Positions 24,222 to 32,110 of a stretch of 64,000 nt of DNA are shown here, piece by piece. The notes under the pieces were generated by a model. The model saw nothing but the letters and a program-made list of their open reading frames with translations. It had not been told where the DNA came from and did not search any database. A program made the position numbers and the translations under genes. Source of the stretch: Pontibacter ummariensis (GTDB taxonomy: Bacteria > Bacteroidota > Bacteroidia > Cytophagales > Hymenobacteraceae); assembly GCF_900188175.1 (NCBI RefSeq), contig NZ_FZOQ01000024.1, positions 1 to 64,000 of the forward strand. The letters run 5' to 3'. Every line of letters begins with the position of its first letter. Positions within the stretch are counted from its first letter, which is position 1.

Positions 24222-24568
24222 GGTGCCAAATACATGTAAACCGTATTTTCTTTTAGTTAATTGGTTAGTTATAATTTGTTGGTTGTTTGTGTTTAGAGTA
24301 GGCAAAGAGCTCTGTAGTCCCCCCTACAGGGCTTTTGCTTCCTTCTAGCAGCTTCCACTTATTCCCTTACCTTAACAGATGGCAGCACAGCTGGTCCACC
24401 TCGCAAAGAAAGCTTGCTGCCTAAAAATAGGCTTGCTGCTTGCCTAAGCCCAAACCGGCGGCTGCTTAATCAGAATAGTTTCTACATAATCTAAGTTTAC
24501 GGTGCACGTATTATGAGCACGGCAGTAACTCGGAGTATTCCTCTGAAGCGATTAGTGTAATGAAATGC
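24222..24568. other. Intergenic stretch between small ORF and redoxin gene
   Basis: It contains one terminator-like hairpin (24309-24336). I see no credible gene in the rest. Confidence 0.6.
24309..24336 (+). terminator. Hairpin with short T tail
   Basis: Arms GCTCTGTAG and CTACAGGGC (one G-U pair) with a 6-nt loop, followed by TTTTG. It would end transcription of the small frame at 23967. Confidence 0.55.
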
Positions 24569-25084
24569 TTACAGGTGTTGCACAACTTCCTCAATCGGGG
24601 CTTCTCCTATAAAAGACTTAACCAAATTCCCTTCCTCAGAAAAGATGAAGACGGAAGGAGTCTTCACCGAGCCTACGGTATTTGTAATATCTTCTAAAGA
24701 GGCCTGCGCAAAAAAGACATTTTGCTGCTTTGCCAAGTTTGACTCCAGGGCAAACCGCTTTAGTTCGGGCAGCGGGGCATCCGACACAAAATAAAGGGTA
24801 TATCCATCAAAAGCGTGGAGACGCGCCCGTATCTGTTCAGCTTCTCTTTTACAAGGGTCACAATCAGGCTGAAAGAACACGAGCACGACCTTCCCCTCCA
24901 GGTCACTGGCAATTATCCTGGTACTGTCCAGGCGCGTCAGTGGAAGCAAAGGGAGTTCCCCCTGTACGTTTTCTGTGCCTGCTGGTGCCACTAATTTTTC
25001 GTCTGAACTGTTACGAGAGTCAATATAGAAGACAACCGCCAGTACCACCACAGCGGCCACAAAAATGAAAATACCCTTCTTCAT
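24569..25084 (-). CDS. Membrane-anchored thioredoxin-like (TlpA/AhpC-TSA type) protein
   Basis: From ATG 25084 the protein has 171 residues (MKKGIFIFVAAVV...), with one N-terminal membrane anchor or uncleaved signal (about 3-21) and then a thioredoxin fold. The active site is CDPC in FFQPDCDPCKREAEQI (about 92-95 of this start), and the cis-proline region is VKTPSVFIFSEEGNLVKSFIG. It would face the periplasm and reduce or oxidise thiols, for example in cytochrome maturation or redox signalling. The longer frame from 25117 adds 11 residues without support. A 68-bp perfect palindrome lies about 150 bp upstream. Confidence 0.85.
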   Translation of the reverse strand: MKKGIFIFVAAVVVLAVVFYIDSRNSSDEKLVAPAGTENVQGELPLLPLTRLDSTRIIASDLEGKVVLVFFQPDCDPCKREAEQIRARLHAFDGYTLYFVSDAPLPELKRFALESNLAKQQNVFFAQASLEDITNTVGSVKTPSVFIFSEEGNLVKSFIGEAPIEEVVQHL

Positions 25085-25231
25085 TGCATCAAATGTTTCA
25101 TACCAGCACCCTGCCAATTTACTACTATTGCTATGGTGCTTCTTATGGTATACTTTTTATCTGATGCAATGGTCTAAACTCTGTTGCAGAAAAACTATTT
25201 GTATAAATCTGTCTGGTGTCCTTTTCCTTTC

Positions 25232-25299
25232 AACTCAGCTTCTAAAGAGGTAGCAAGAGGCTTTGCAAAGCCTCTTGCTACCTCTTTAGAAGCTGAGTT
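25232..25299. repeat. 68-bp perfect loopless palindrome
   Basis: Two exact 34-bp complementary halves meet at 25265/25266 (centre GGCTTTG/CAAAGCC), with no spacer and no mismatch. It lies between the 5' end of the redoxin gene and the 3' end of the USP gene. There is no adjoining T run on either strand, so it is not a typical intrinsic terminator. Confidence 0.95.
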
Positions 25300-25337
25300 A
25301 TCTGTTCTCCTCCAGCTAAGGCCACACCACGATGCCG

Positions 25338-26297
25338 TTATCTTGGCAGAGGGGGCAAGGCCAGCAGCGGGATAAACGTCTTGGCCATCATGCGCTGCGT
25401 AACGCTTTTATTTAGAAGGTCTTCGAGAAAACCTCGCTTTTGAGGAGCCAGCACTAATAAATCGGCTTGCTGCTCCTGTATAAACTGCTTGATAGCCTCC
25501 GCTGTATCCTCTCTCTGCTGAAAGGTTACGCGGTAGTCCAGGTCTGAGAAGGCTTTTCCCATGTCCTCTAACGCAGCAAGCGACTTTTCCTGCTCTGCCT
25601 GCTGCTGGTCTTTTGAATAAAGATACAGCACCTGCAGCGTACTTCGGAAAGCCTTCAGGTAGTCCCGTAAAGAATCAAGCACAGCAACCGCTGGAGACTT
25701 TGCGAGGTCTGCAGCAAAGACAACTGATTTCAAGCCTTTATAACGCGCTGCTTTTGGAATGGCGAACACAGGAACCTGCACGTCCCGTATCACACTTAAG
25801 GCAGTACGACCAAGTAAGGCTAAATGAATCCCCCCTATGCCTCTCATGCCCATCACAACCATGTCTGCCTGTTGAACATCCACCGCCTTCACAATTTCAT
25901 CTGCCGCAAAACCGTACTTGGCAATGCAGCGGACCTCTACTTCCGCTCTTGCTGCCGGAGCCCTCTCAATCTCAACCGTATGAAACCCCTCTTTTGTAAC
26001 AGGCAGCCCGCTTACCACTTCTTTCTCAGCGCCCACTGTGCTGTGGAATTGCAGCGAGAAGTCTTCAAGCAAGGCACCTTTTACCTTAGCTGCATAAGCC
26101 TCTAGTTCGGCGGCTTTCTCTTTCTCCAGCGCATTCACTACGCTGGTAAAGTCCTGAGAGTATGGGAAGGAGAGCGGCTGGTAAAAAGCATGCACCAGCA
26201 CAATATTCGCCTTTAGTACATGGGCCAGGTCCAGTGCGTACAACAGTGCATTCTGCGAGTCGCTGGAATAATCGATTGGTACTAAAATCTTTTTCAT
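25338..26297 (-). CDS. Universal stress protein, tandem UspA domains
   Basis: From ATG 26297 the protein has 319 residues (MKKILVPIDYSSDSQNAL); the upstream extension to 26396 lacks family similarity. It contains two UspA-type domains. The first has the nucleotide-loop pattern GMRGIGGIHLALLGRTALSVI before VPVFAIP and carries an insertion of about 30 residues around 115-145. The second is degenerate at this loop (APQKRGFLEDLLNKSV) and ends IPLLALPPLPR. USPs of this class bind ATP or act in stress adaptation; the target is unknown. An FNR-like box (26391-26402) lies 94 bp upstream. Confidence 0.9.
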   Translation of the reverse strand: MKKILVPIDYSSDSQNALLYALDLAHVLKANIVLVHAFYQPLSFPYSQDFTSVVNALEKEKAAELEAYAAKVKGALLEDFSLQFHSTVGAEKEVVSGLPVTKEGFHTVEIERAPAARAEVEVRCIAKYGFAADEIVKAVDVQQADMVVMGMRGIGGIHLALLGRTALSVIRDVQVPVFAIPKAARYKGLKSVVFAADLAKSPAVAVLDSLRDYLKAFRSTLQVLYLYSKDQQQAEQEKSLAALEDMGKAFSDLDYRVTFQQREDTAEAIKQFIQEQQADLLVLAPQKRGFLEDLLNKSVTQRMMAKTFIPLLALPPLPR

Positions 26298-26390
26298 GTT
26301 CTTAAGATAAAGGTTACACAGTTGGAAAATACCGCTTAGAAACTCCCTGAACTGCCATATAAAAATACACTGCTCCTGCCCTGTAGCAGA

Positions 26391-26402
26391 TGACATACGT
26401 CA
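26391..26402. promoter_or_regulatory. FNR/Crp-like inverted repeat upstream of USP gene
   Basis: TGAC-ATAC-GTCA, a perfect 4-bp-arm inverted repeat. Similar boxes lie upstream of the other three USP genes at 48373, 53309 and 56913. Confidence 0.6.
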
Positions 26403-26703
26403 ACAGGAAAAATGATTTGTATCACCCTCATTGCCAGAAAGTAACCACCAAATCCAAAGGCAGTAGCTGTTACCTTTTCCCCAGAACATTTAGCAAACCA
26501 AGAGAAGGCTTTACCTTTTATACCGGGCACCGCGGATCTGCAGGAGCTCATTCCCCCCTCTCCGTACATGCCCTTGCAAGGTGAATTAGTACACTTTATT
26601 AGCTCTAAACAAATTATTCCTCCCCTTAGCACTTTCGCAGTCCATTCCCCTTTATTACCTTTAAGGTCTTCTTAAAGCCTAGATTTTTCGCCAAACTCCT
26701 TAT
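26403..26703. other. Intergenic region between USP box and Ig-like protein gene
   Basis: No gene, hairpin or clear promoter found. Short frames here look like chance openings. Confidence 0.5.
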
Positions 26704-28341
26704 ATGAAAAAGTCCGTTTTACTTTTTTCAGCAATCTCCCTTTTACTAACCAAAGCTTACGCACAAGATGCCCCGACAGAAGCTATCAAAGAGGCTCCTT
26801 CTGTTCGGGAGGTTCCATCTCCAGACAAGTCGGGAACCGGCGAGCAAAAGCCTGCCCTCCCCCTTATGCTTTCCTTCCCCAGCGAGCCAGGTTGGAACGT
26901 GTTAAAGGAAGGACAAAAACTAGCGTTCAAAGTGAATGCCTCCGGAGGCACCGATAGCACCTTTTCTTATGCCATCACGCAGGGAAAAATAGACGGGGTA
27001 GCGTTTGACTCCCTTGGCAATTTCGCATGGGCCCCTAGTTATGACTTTGTGGACCGCCTGAGTGGCAGCCGGTTTGTGCAGTTGCTTTTCGAGGCAAAAA
27101 ACAAAAAAGGGGAAAGCGTAAGCCACGTAGCTGAGTTCAAGGTTGAGCACGTAAACCGCCCACCGGTTATCGGGGAGCTCAAGCCCTTTTATGTTCGCCC
27201 TAACACAACTAATACCTATACCATTGAGTCTTCTGCCATCATGGACGAAGACAATGACCCGATCGTTATTATACCGATTGCAGACAGCATGCCGCAGGGG
27301 GCAAAACTAACGGCACAGGGTGAGTTCACTTGGCACCCGTCCCTGACGCAGTTTAACCGCCTGCGCAACAACCCGGTCTTACTGGAGTTTTATGTAGAGG
27401 ATCAGCCCACAAAAGCCCGTACAAAAGGAAGCTTTACGCTGAAAGCCACCCAGCAGGACTTGCCACCCAGCATCCAGATGGTTCCCTCCCAAAAGCGATT
27501 CTCTTATGACGAGGATGCAACCGTAAACCTGAAGTTTCAGTTGTATGACCCCAATGGGGAAAGCGACATTGCCTCCTTCAACTTTATCTCGGATAACAAG
27601 AACGTTCCTGCCGGCGCATTGGTGAAAAATGCCCCTTCGCAGTATGAGTTTATCTGGACACCGGGCTATGATTTTGTGAAAGACCCGCAAGACTCCCTGT
27701 CCTTTAACATCACCTTCTTTGTAATAGACAAGTCGAACCTGAAGGAAGAGCGTACGTTGAGTTTCTCCGTGCTGAACGCCGTAAACGAGATCGAGAAAGA
27801 CAAGAGGCTGTATGGTGAGTACCGGGCTTCGCTCGTCAGGGCATGGGATCTGATGGAGCAGCTGAAAGAGGCTGAAAAAGACTTGAAGAAAAAGTATAAG
27901 CGCGCCAAGAAAGGCAAGAAAGCCAGGTCCCTCACCAATGCCTCCCTCGGTGCAGCCACAGGAGTAGCCCCGGTAGTGGTAGATGTTCCGGAAACCTCCA
28001 AAAAGATCACGACGATTGGGGGTACAGCCGTGATGACAATTGGCACGTTGGAAGCGACTGAGGTGATCGGCCGCTCTACGAAAGACCTGGTGGAACGCCT
28101 GAACTATATTATGGAGAAGCGGAACGAACTGCAAACCAAGGGAGACATATTCGCCCGTAAATACGCGCTGAAATCATCCAGGAGAAAGCCGGACTTCATG
28201 AAAGACGTAGATGAGTTTGTGGCCGTAATGAACCTGAAGGGACTGGTTGCATTGGAGTTAGACGCCGGCTGGCAAAACAAACGCAAGGCAACGGATGATA
28301 ACATCTCTAAAACGTACAAAGACTTTACGCCGGATAATTAA
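26704..28341 (+). CDS. Secreted protein with three Ig/cadherin-like repeats and C-terminal helical region
   Basis: The protein has 545 residues with a signal peptide (1 to about 21, ending AYAQD). Three tandem beta-sandwich repeats of about 95-110 residues follow. Each ends in a similar strand: LGNFAWAPSYDFVD, QGEFTWHPSLTQFN and QYEFIWTPGYDFVK, as in putative-Ig (He_PIG)/cadherin-like domains. From about 370 a charged helical region begins (EQLKEAEKDLKKKYKRAKKGKK), then a hydrophobic Gly/Ala/Thr/Val-rich stretch and another helix. It is probably periplasmic or at the surface. The function is unknown. It ends at a clear terminator. Confidence 0.75.
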   Translation: MKKSVLLFSAISLLLTKAYAQDAPTEAIKEAPSVREVPSPDKSGTGEQKPALPLMLSFPSEPGWNVLKEGQKLAFKVNASGGTDSTFSYAITQGKIDGVAFDSLGNFAWAPSYDFVDRLSGSRFVQLLFEAKNKKGESVSHVAEFKVEHVNRPPVIGELKPFYVRPNTTNTYTIESSAIMDEDNDPIVIIPIADSMPQGAKLTAQGEFTWHPSLTQFNRLRNNPVLLEFYVEDQPTKARTKGSFTLKATQQDLPPSIQMVPSQKRFSYDEDATVNLKFQLYDPNGESDIASFNFISDNKNVPAGALVKNAPSQYEFIWTPGYDFVKDPQDSLSFNITFFVIDKSNLKEERTLSFSVLNAVNEIEKDKRLYGEYRASLVRAWDLMEQLKEAEKDLKKKYKRAKKGKKARSLTNASLGAATGVAPVVVDVPETSKKITTIGGTAVMTIGTLEATEVIGRSTKDLVERLNYIMEKRNELQTKGDIFARKYALKSSRRKPDFMKDVDEFVAVMNLKGLVALELDAGWQNKRKATDDNISKTYKDFTPDN

Positions 28342-28356
28342 AGCATAAAGGCTGTG

Positions 28357-28395
28357 AAACAAGGCGCTTCCTTAACCGGAGCGCCTTGTTTTTTT
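28357..28395 (+). terminator. Rho-independent terminator
   Basis: Arms AAACAAGGCGCT and AGCGCCTTGTTT with an 11-nt loop and an extended T run. Confidence 0.88.
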
Positions 28396-28420
28396 AACCC
28401 TGTGCTGCTACTGTAAAGCA

Positions 28421-28450
28421 AAAAAGGCAGCCCCAGAAGCCGCCTTTTTA
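28421..28450 (-). terminator. Terminator of the outer-membrane barrel gene
   Basis: Arms AAAAAGGCAGC and GCCGCCTTTTT with one mismatch; on the minus strand it ends in a T run. Confidence 0.7.
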
Positions 28451-28471
28451 ATTAATGCAAAGCAACAGGTA

Positions 28472-29137
28472 TTATTCTGTAGCTGAAAACTTAATGCCCA
28501 GGGTCAGCATGAACACAGAGTGCCGGGCATTGGCGAGGTCCCCCTCAAAGTAATCCGCATCCTTCACAAAATCAGAGAAGGCACCATTATAGCGGAGGCC
28601 CAGGCTGATGCCGTTACGGGAAGTAACGCCTAAACCGGCCGCGTAGCCTATCTCAAACTCAGATAAGCCATCCTTGCTCTTTTCATCTCTGCTGCTGGCG
28701 ATGCGGTTACCGCTACCATCGTAAATCTCCGTTTCGTTGTTCACGCTCAGCAGGTAGCTTAATTGTGGCCCTAACTCAAAGTACAGCGGGCCCGCCTTGA
28801 TGTTGGCTAATACCGGCAGGTCGAGGTAGGCATAGTTCACGCTACCCTCTCTCCTTCTGGTTTGCAGGAGCAAATTCGTATACTCCTCCCCGCTGCTCTT
28901 AAAGCCTCTCCTGGAGTACAGTAGCTCTGGCTGAATAGAGAAGAAGTCTTCTACCACGGGAAAGTTCAGCAGCACGCCGGCATGGAAGGACAGCTTGTTT
29001 TCAAACATTTCCTCGTCACGCAGGTCGCCCGACAGATTCGACAGGTTGGCACCTCCCCGAACCCCGAAAGTCGCCTGCGCCTGAGCTGCAGAGATGGTGC
29101 CTAACAGCAGGGCACAGGCAATAAATAGTTTCTTCAT
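28472..29137 (-). CDS. PorT-like outer-membrane beta-barrel protein
   Basis: The protein has 221 residues with a signal peptide ending near AQAQATFG. The mature part opens with FGVRGGANLSNLSGDL, typical of outer-membrane beta-barrel (PorT/OMP_b-brl_2) proteins, and alternates aromatic and small residues in strands (FFSIQPELLYSRRGFKSSG, GISLGLRYNGAFSDF, MLTLGIKFSAT). The C-terminus does not end in Phe. It is a small barrel, probably of 8 strands. The physiological role is unknown. Confidence 0.83.
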   Translation of the reverse strand: MKKLFIACALLLGTISAAQAQATFGVRGGANLSNLSGDLRDEEMFENKLSFHAGVLLNFPVVEDFFSIQPELLYSRRGFKSSGEEYTNLLLQTRRREGSVNYAYLDLPVLANIKAGPLYFELGPQLSYLLSVNNETEIYDGSGNRIASSRDEKSKDGLSEFEIGYAAGLGVTSRNGISLGLRYNGAFSDFVKDADYFEGDLANARHSVFMLTLGIKFSATE

Positions 29138-29443
29138 AAGAATGAGTAATTAGTACGTGTATTCAAACGACCAATATACGCCGATCCTTATATTTCAGTT
29201 CAACACCACTATTCATGCATATCGTCCTATTCGACAGAAACGGGCTTTTATTCCTTTGTAAGCCAGGCAAGTAAAAAAGGGCACCTTAACTGCATCCAAC
29301 TTTATTAAGGCAAAACTTCTTCATAATACAACACATTTACCTTGAAAAATATTGACCGTTTACAGGCAGAAAGGGCTTGTGTTTCCTAGGCTTACGGATG
29401 AGACGCATGGCAGAATCAGTATGATAAGGCTGTGCTATCGTTC
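29138..29443. other. Intergenic, no gene seen
   Basis: No convincing coding frame, hairpin or promoter motif found between the barrel gene and the DUF389-like gene. Confidence 0.5.
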
Positions 29444-30367
29444 TTACTTCTCCCCTGTCTTTGCTTTCAGGAATCGCCGGATGCCCTCACCCCGCATGCC
29501 CATGATGGCGAAGGTAATGCCAGCCACTACTGTTAACGTAGTAACGTTAATACCGAAGGCAAGTAAATGGTCCTGCCATTTAGCGTGCTCATCAAAGCCA
29601 AACACAAGCTTAAGCCCAAACCAAGCCGGGTAAACGGAAATATGTGCGGTAGCGGCAAGTCCTACCAATTCCCGACGCCCGGCATCGTCCACAGCTCCCA
29701 AGCCGGCAGCAGCCCCTATCACACATGATATAATAAATCCGGATAGAGGCGAACCCAGATCGTGCCACCCAATGGGTGGCTTTGTAAAATAAGCCACGCA
29801 AACCCCAGCCAACACAATCAGGGCCGTAGACACAAAAAGGGCCAGAAGCCCCTGCCCCAGAAAACGCCACTCCCGGATCACAGCGCCCAGGCCTACGCCC
29901 AGCATGTGGTGGTGATAGGGTAGAAACAGCAGCCCGGCAATGATCAGGGGGATCATGTCCTCCACCATGCCGTAAGCAAGTAAAACGGAGGACAAAAACA
30001 CTCTGCTAACCAGGCTCCCCGTTACTTTGGTGTACTGCCACAGCTCCTCATAAACATCCGTTGTTGGTCTCACTGTCGGATCTGTTTCTTCAATAGGGGC
30101 CGCCGCGGCAAACAGCGACTCGGGGTGCTGGGTAGTGAAGGCAAACAAATCAGGATCATAAAAAGGAGCGGTCATCAAGCGTTCGACAAGGGTTTTAACC
30201 TTCGGGGTAGCCGTCTCCACCTGCACTACATCCAGTTTTTTTTCCTGGTGATCAGTGGTATAGCGTATCTCCTGCCGCACAGACACTTGTGAGGCCCCGG
30301 CAGCAAAGGCCAGGTTCGCCACGTTTTTCCCCTGTCCTTCCGGAGCTTTTACTGTAATTATTCGCAT
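29444..30367 (-). CDS. DUF389-related integral membrane protein
   Basis: The protein has 307 residues. A cytoplasmic N-terminal domain of about 85 residues (MRIITVKAPEGQGKNVANLA, ferredoxin-like in pattern) precedes about six to seven membrane segments. The combination of a small soluble domain, a YxxLxxxTKVTGSLVSRVFLS transition and Gly/Pro-rich membrane helices (DMIPLIIAGLLFLPYHHHMLG) resembles the DUF389 family, but the match is partial. The function is unknown. It precedes the GltS-like gene on the same strand, with 147 bp between them. Confidence 0.6.
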   Translation of the reverse strand: MRIITVKAPEGQGKNVANLAFAAGASQVSVRQEIRYTTDHQEKKLDVVQVETATPKVKTLVERLMTAPFYDPDLFAFTTQHPESLFAAAAPIEETDPTVRPTTDVYEELWQYTKVTGSLVSRVFLSSVLLAYGMVEDMIPLIIAGLLFLPYHHHMLGVGLGAVIREWRFLGQGLLALFVSTALIVLAGVCVAYFTKPPIGWHDLGSPLSGFIISCVIGAAAGLGAVDDAGRRELVGLAATAHISVYPAWFGLKLVFGFDEHAKWQDHLLAFGINVTTLTVVAGITFAIMGMRGEGIRRFLKAKTGEK

Positions 30368-30514
30368 AGAGTCCTTTTTTTTAATTCTGATTCTCTTACG
30401 GGATGGGTGAATTACTTATACCAGCACAAAGCAAAAAGGGTTAATCAGCTGTACCTTGCTTGTTATGCCTGTTGTTTGGTTCAGCGTGCAAAACTGGCCC
30501 GACCTCCTCTACCT

Positions 30515-31747
30515 TTACCCGAACAGCTTCAGAATTACGGTTGTCAGCAGGACAACCATCCACGGAAACAGGTAGAAGGCATTCAGCGGCATGATAACCG
30601 GCATGGGCTCCACTGGTCCCTCTTCGTCAATAAAGCGACGCAAAAAGCCCATGCCCATAGGCCCCCAACCGGTAGTGATCGCCAGGAAAGCAGTTGCAAT
30701 GACAGCTGCATAGTACTTGTTCGTATACTTGGCAAAGAGGCGAAAAGCAAACCAGCTAAAGCCCACGCTACAGGAAACAGCTATAATGGCTCCTATTAGT
30801 AGGCGTGGGGTAAGCAGGGCGAGCAAGTGGAGGGGAATGCTCATCACTGCATAGGCTAACACCAGGTTCATCGTAGGGCCCAGCAACAGTACAGTAATTG
30901 CCTTCTCCGGAAACTTATCTTTCCCTTTCACAAAGGAAAAGCTCAGGCGGATAAGTGATCCCAGCAGAAAAGCCACGACAATTACTGGCAAGTAGTCATC
31001 CCGCAACCAGGATAACTGCGCTAGCAGGATGTGTTGTATGGCAAAAGCCAGGGAGATAACCACCAGGATCAGAATAACAAGGTGACTAATCTCAATAGAG
31101 AACCGCCCAAGGGGCTCACGGGGGTGATTGTCAACAGGTGAAGGAGCTGGCGGCTGTCGCTCTGCAATTTTAAAAAGATTACGACTAATAAAGTTTGCCC
31201 CTATCACACTACTTACCACGCCTACCATCATTATTCCCTGTGCCAGTTGTTTTAAATTAGGGTAAGCTTCGCGAAAAAGCTCCGCAACCGGTGCTGTTTG
31301 TGAAGGAGGATTCAGGTTATAGGGAGCCCCCACAAAACTAAGCGGGCCGGTTAAAACAGCTGTGTGTATGGGATAGCTCCCCGTAAAAGCAAGGGGTAAA
31401 ACCAACAAGAACTGCAGGATAGCCAGTACACAACCTGCGCCGATAAACAACAGGAACAGTTTAGCCCCATGCTTAAGAATACTGGGTGTGATGTGCATTC
31501 CCATGTTAGCGGTTAGCAGCGCCACCAGAAAGTCAACAGCGGGCCCTTGCGTAGGTATTGTGATGGTTAAGGTGTTGGAAATCCGCAGCAGAAAAATAAC
31601 AAAGGCAAACAACAGCCCTCCTAAAAGTGGTTCTGGTATAAAGTTCCGCTTCAGAAAACCAATGCTCTGCACCAGTCTTTGTCCTATCATAGAGGCAACG
31701 CCTGCCAATGCGACGGCAAACAGAAACGGTAAATGCACAGTAATCAT
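30515..31747 (-). CDS. GltS-like sodium/glutamate symporter (ESS family)
   Basis: The protein has 410 residues and about 11-12 membrane segments arranged as two inverted halves. Supporting motifs are the N-terminal GQRLVQSIGFLKRNFIPEPLLGG, LTANMGMHITPSILKHGAK, TGPLSFVGAP, and the C-terminal counterpart ATTGWGPMGMGFL-type segment (AITTGWGPMGMGF). The family imports glutamate with sodium through the inner membrane. Several family positions are changed here, so another anionic substrate is possible. It lies ahead of the DUF389-like gene on the same strand. Confidence 0.75.
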   Translation of the reverse strand: MITVHLPFLFAVALAGVASMIGQRLVQSIGFLKRNFIPEPLLGGLLFAFVIFLLRISNTLTITIPTQGPAVDFLVALLTANMGMHITPSILKHGAKLFLLFIGAGCVLAILQFLLVLPLAFTGSYPIHTAVLTGPLSFVGAPYNLNPPSQTAPVAELFREAYPNLKQLAQGIMMVGVVSSVIGANFISRNLFKIAERQPPAPSPVDNHPREPLGRFSIEISHLVILILVVISLAFAIQHILLAQLSWLRDDYLPVIVVAFLLGSLIRLSFSFVKGKDKFPEKAITVLLLGPTMNLVLAYAVMSIPLHLLALLTPRLLIGAIIAVSCSVGFSWFAFRLFAKYTNKYYAAVIATAFLAITTGWGPMGMGFLRRFIDEEGPVEPMPVIMPLNAFYLFPWMVVLLTTVILKLFG

Positions 31748-32055
31748 ACTTCTTCCCGGCTAAGTAAATGGTGCTGTAAAGTCTAACCTGAAACAGGTTG
31801 GGACATGTAGGTGCTGATTGTCGCGTATGACGCAATAATTTACTAAACCATTACGCCAGAATGTTACCGGGCGTTCGTCTACAGGGCTAGCAGGAAGCTT
31901 TCCGGATGATAATAGATATCTTCTTTGGAGCTTTTCTTCCTTCATCCGGGGCTACAAACCAAAGCTTCGCCTTTCTTTAGGAACAGATTTATGAAATCAA
32001 AAGAACTCCTCTTGCACTCTATGCATAGTTCTGCTTTTCAGGAGATTACTAAATA
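31748..32055. other. Intergenic, no gene seen
   Basis: Upstream region of the GltS-like gene. A weak long-range inverted repeat (CCGGATGA ... TCATCCGG near 31900-31950) is the only structure noted. Confidence 0.45.
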
Positions 32056-32086
32056 AAAAGCCCGCCTCATCTTAGGCGGGCTTTTC
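32056..32086 (-). terminator. Terminator of the TonB-dependent receptor gene
   Basis: Arms AAAAGCCCGCCT and AGGCGGGCTTTT with a 5-nt loop, A-rich on one side and T-rich on the other, so it works on both strands. Confidence 0.88.
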
Positions 32087-32110
32087 TGATCTGCAGCAGC
32101 AACACGCTAC

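Noticed and set aside
24051-24305. 84-codon minus-strand frame overlapping 23967-24221
   Set aside because: It has no recognisable features, and the plus-strand frame has the better start and a downstream hairpin.
25232-25299. Reading the 68-bp palindrome as an intrinsic terminator
   Set aside because: No T run follows on either strand and it lies some 40 bp from the nearest 3' end; listed as a repeat instead.
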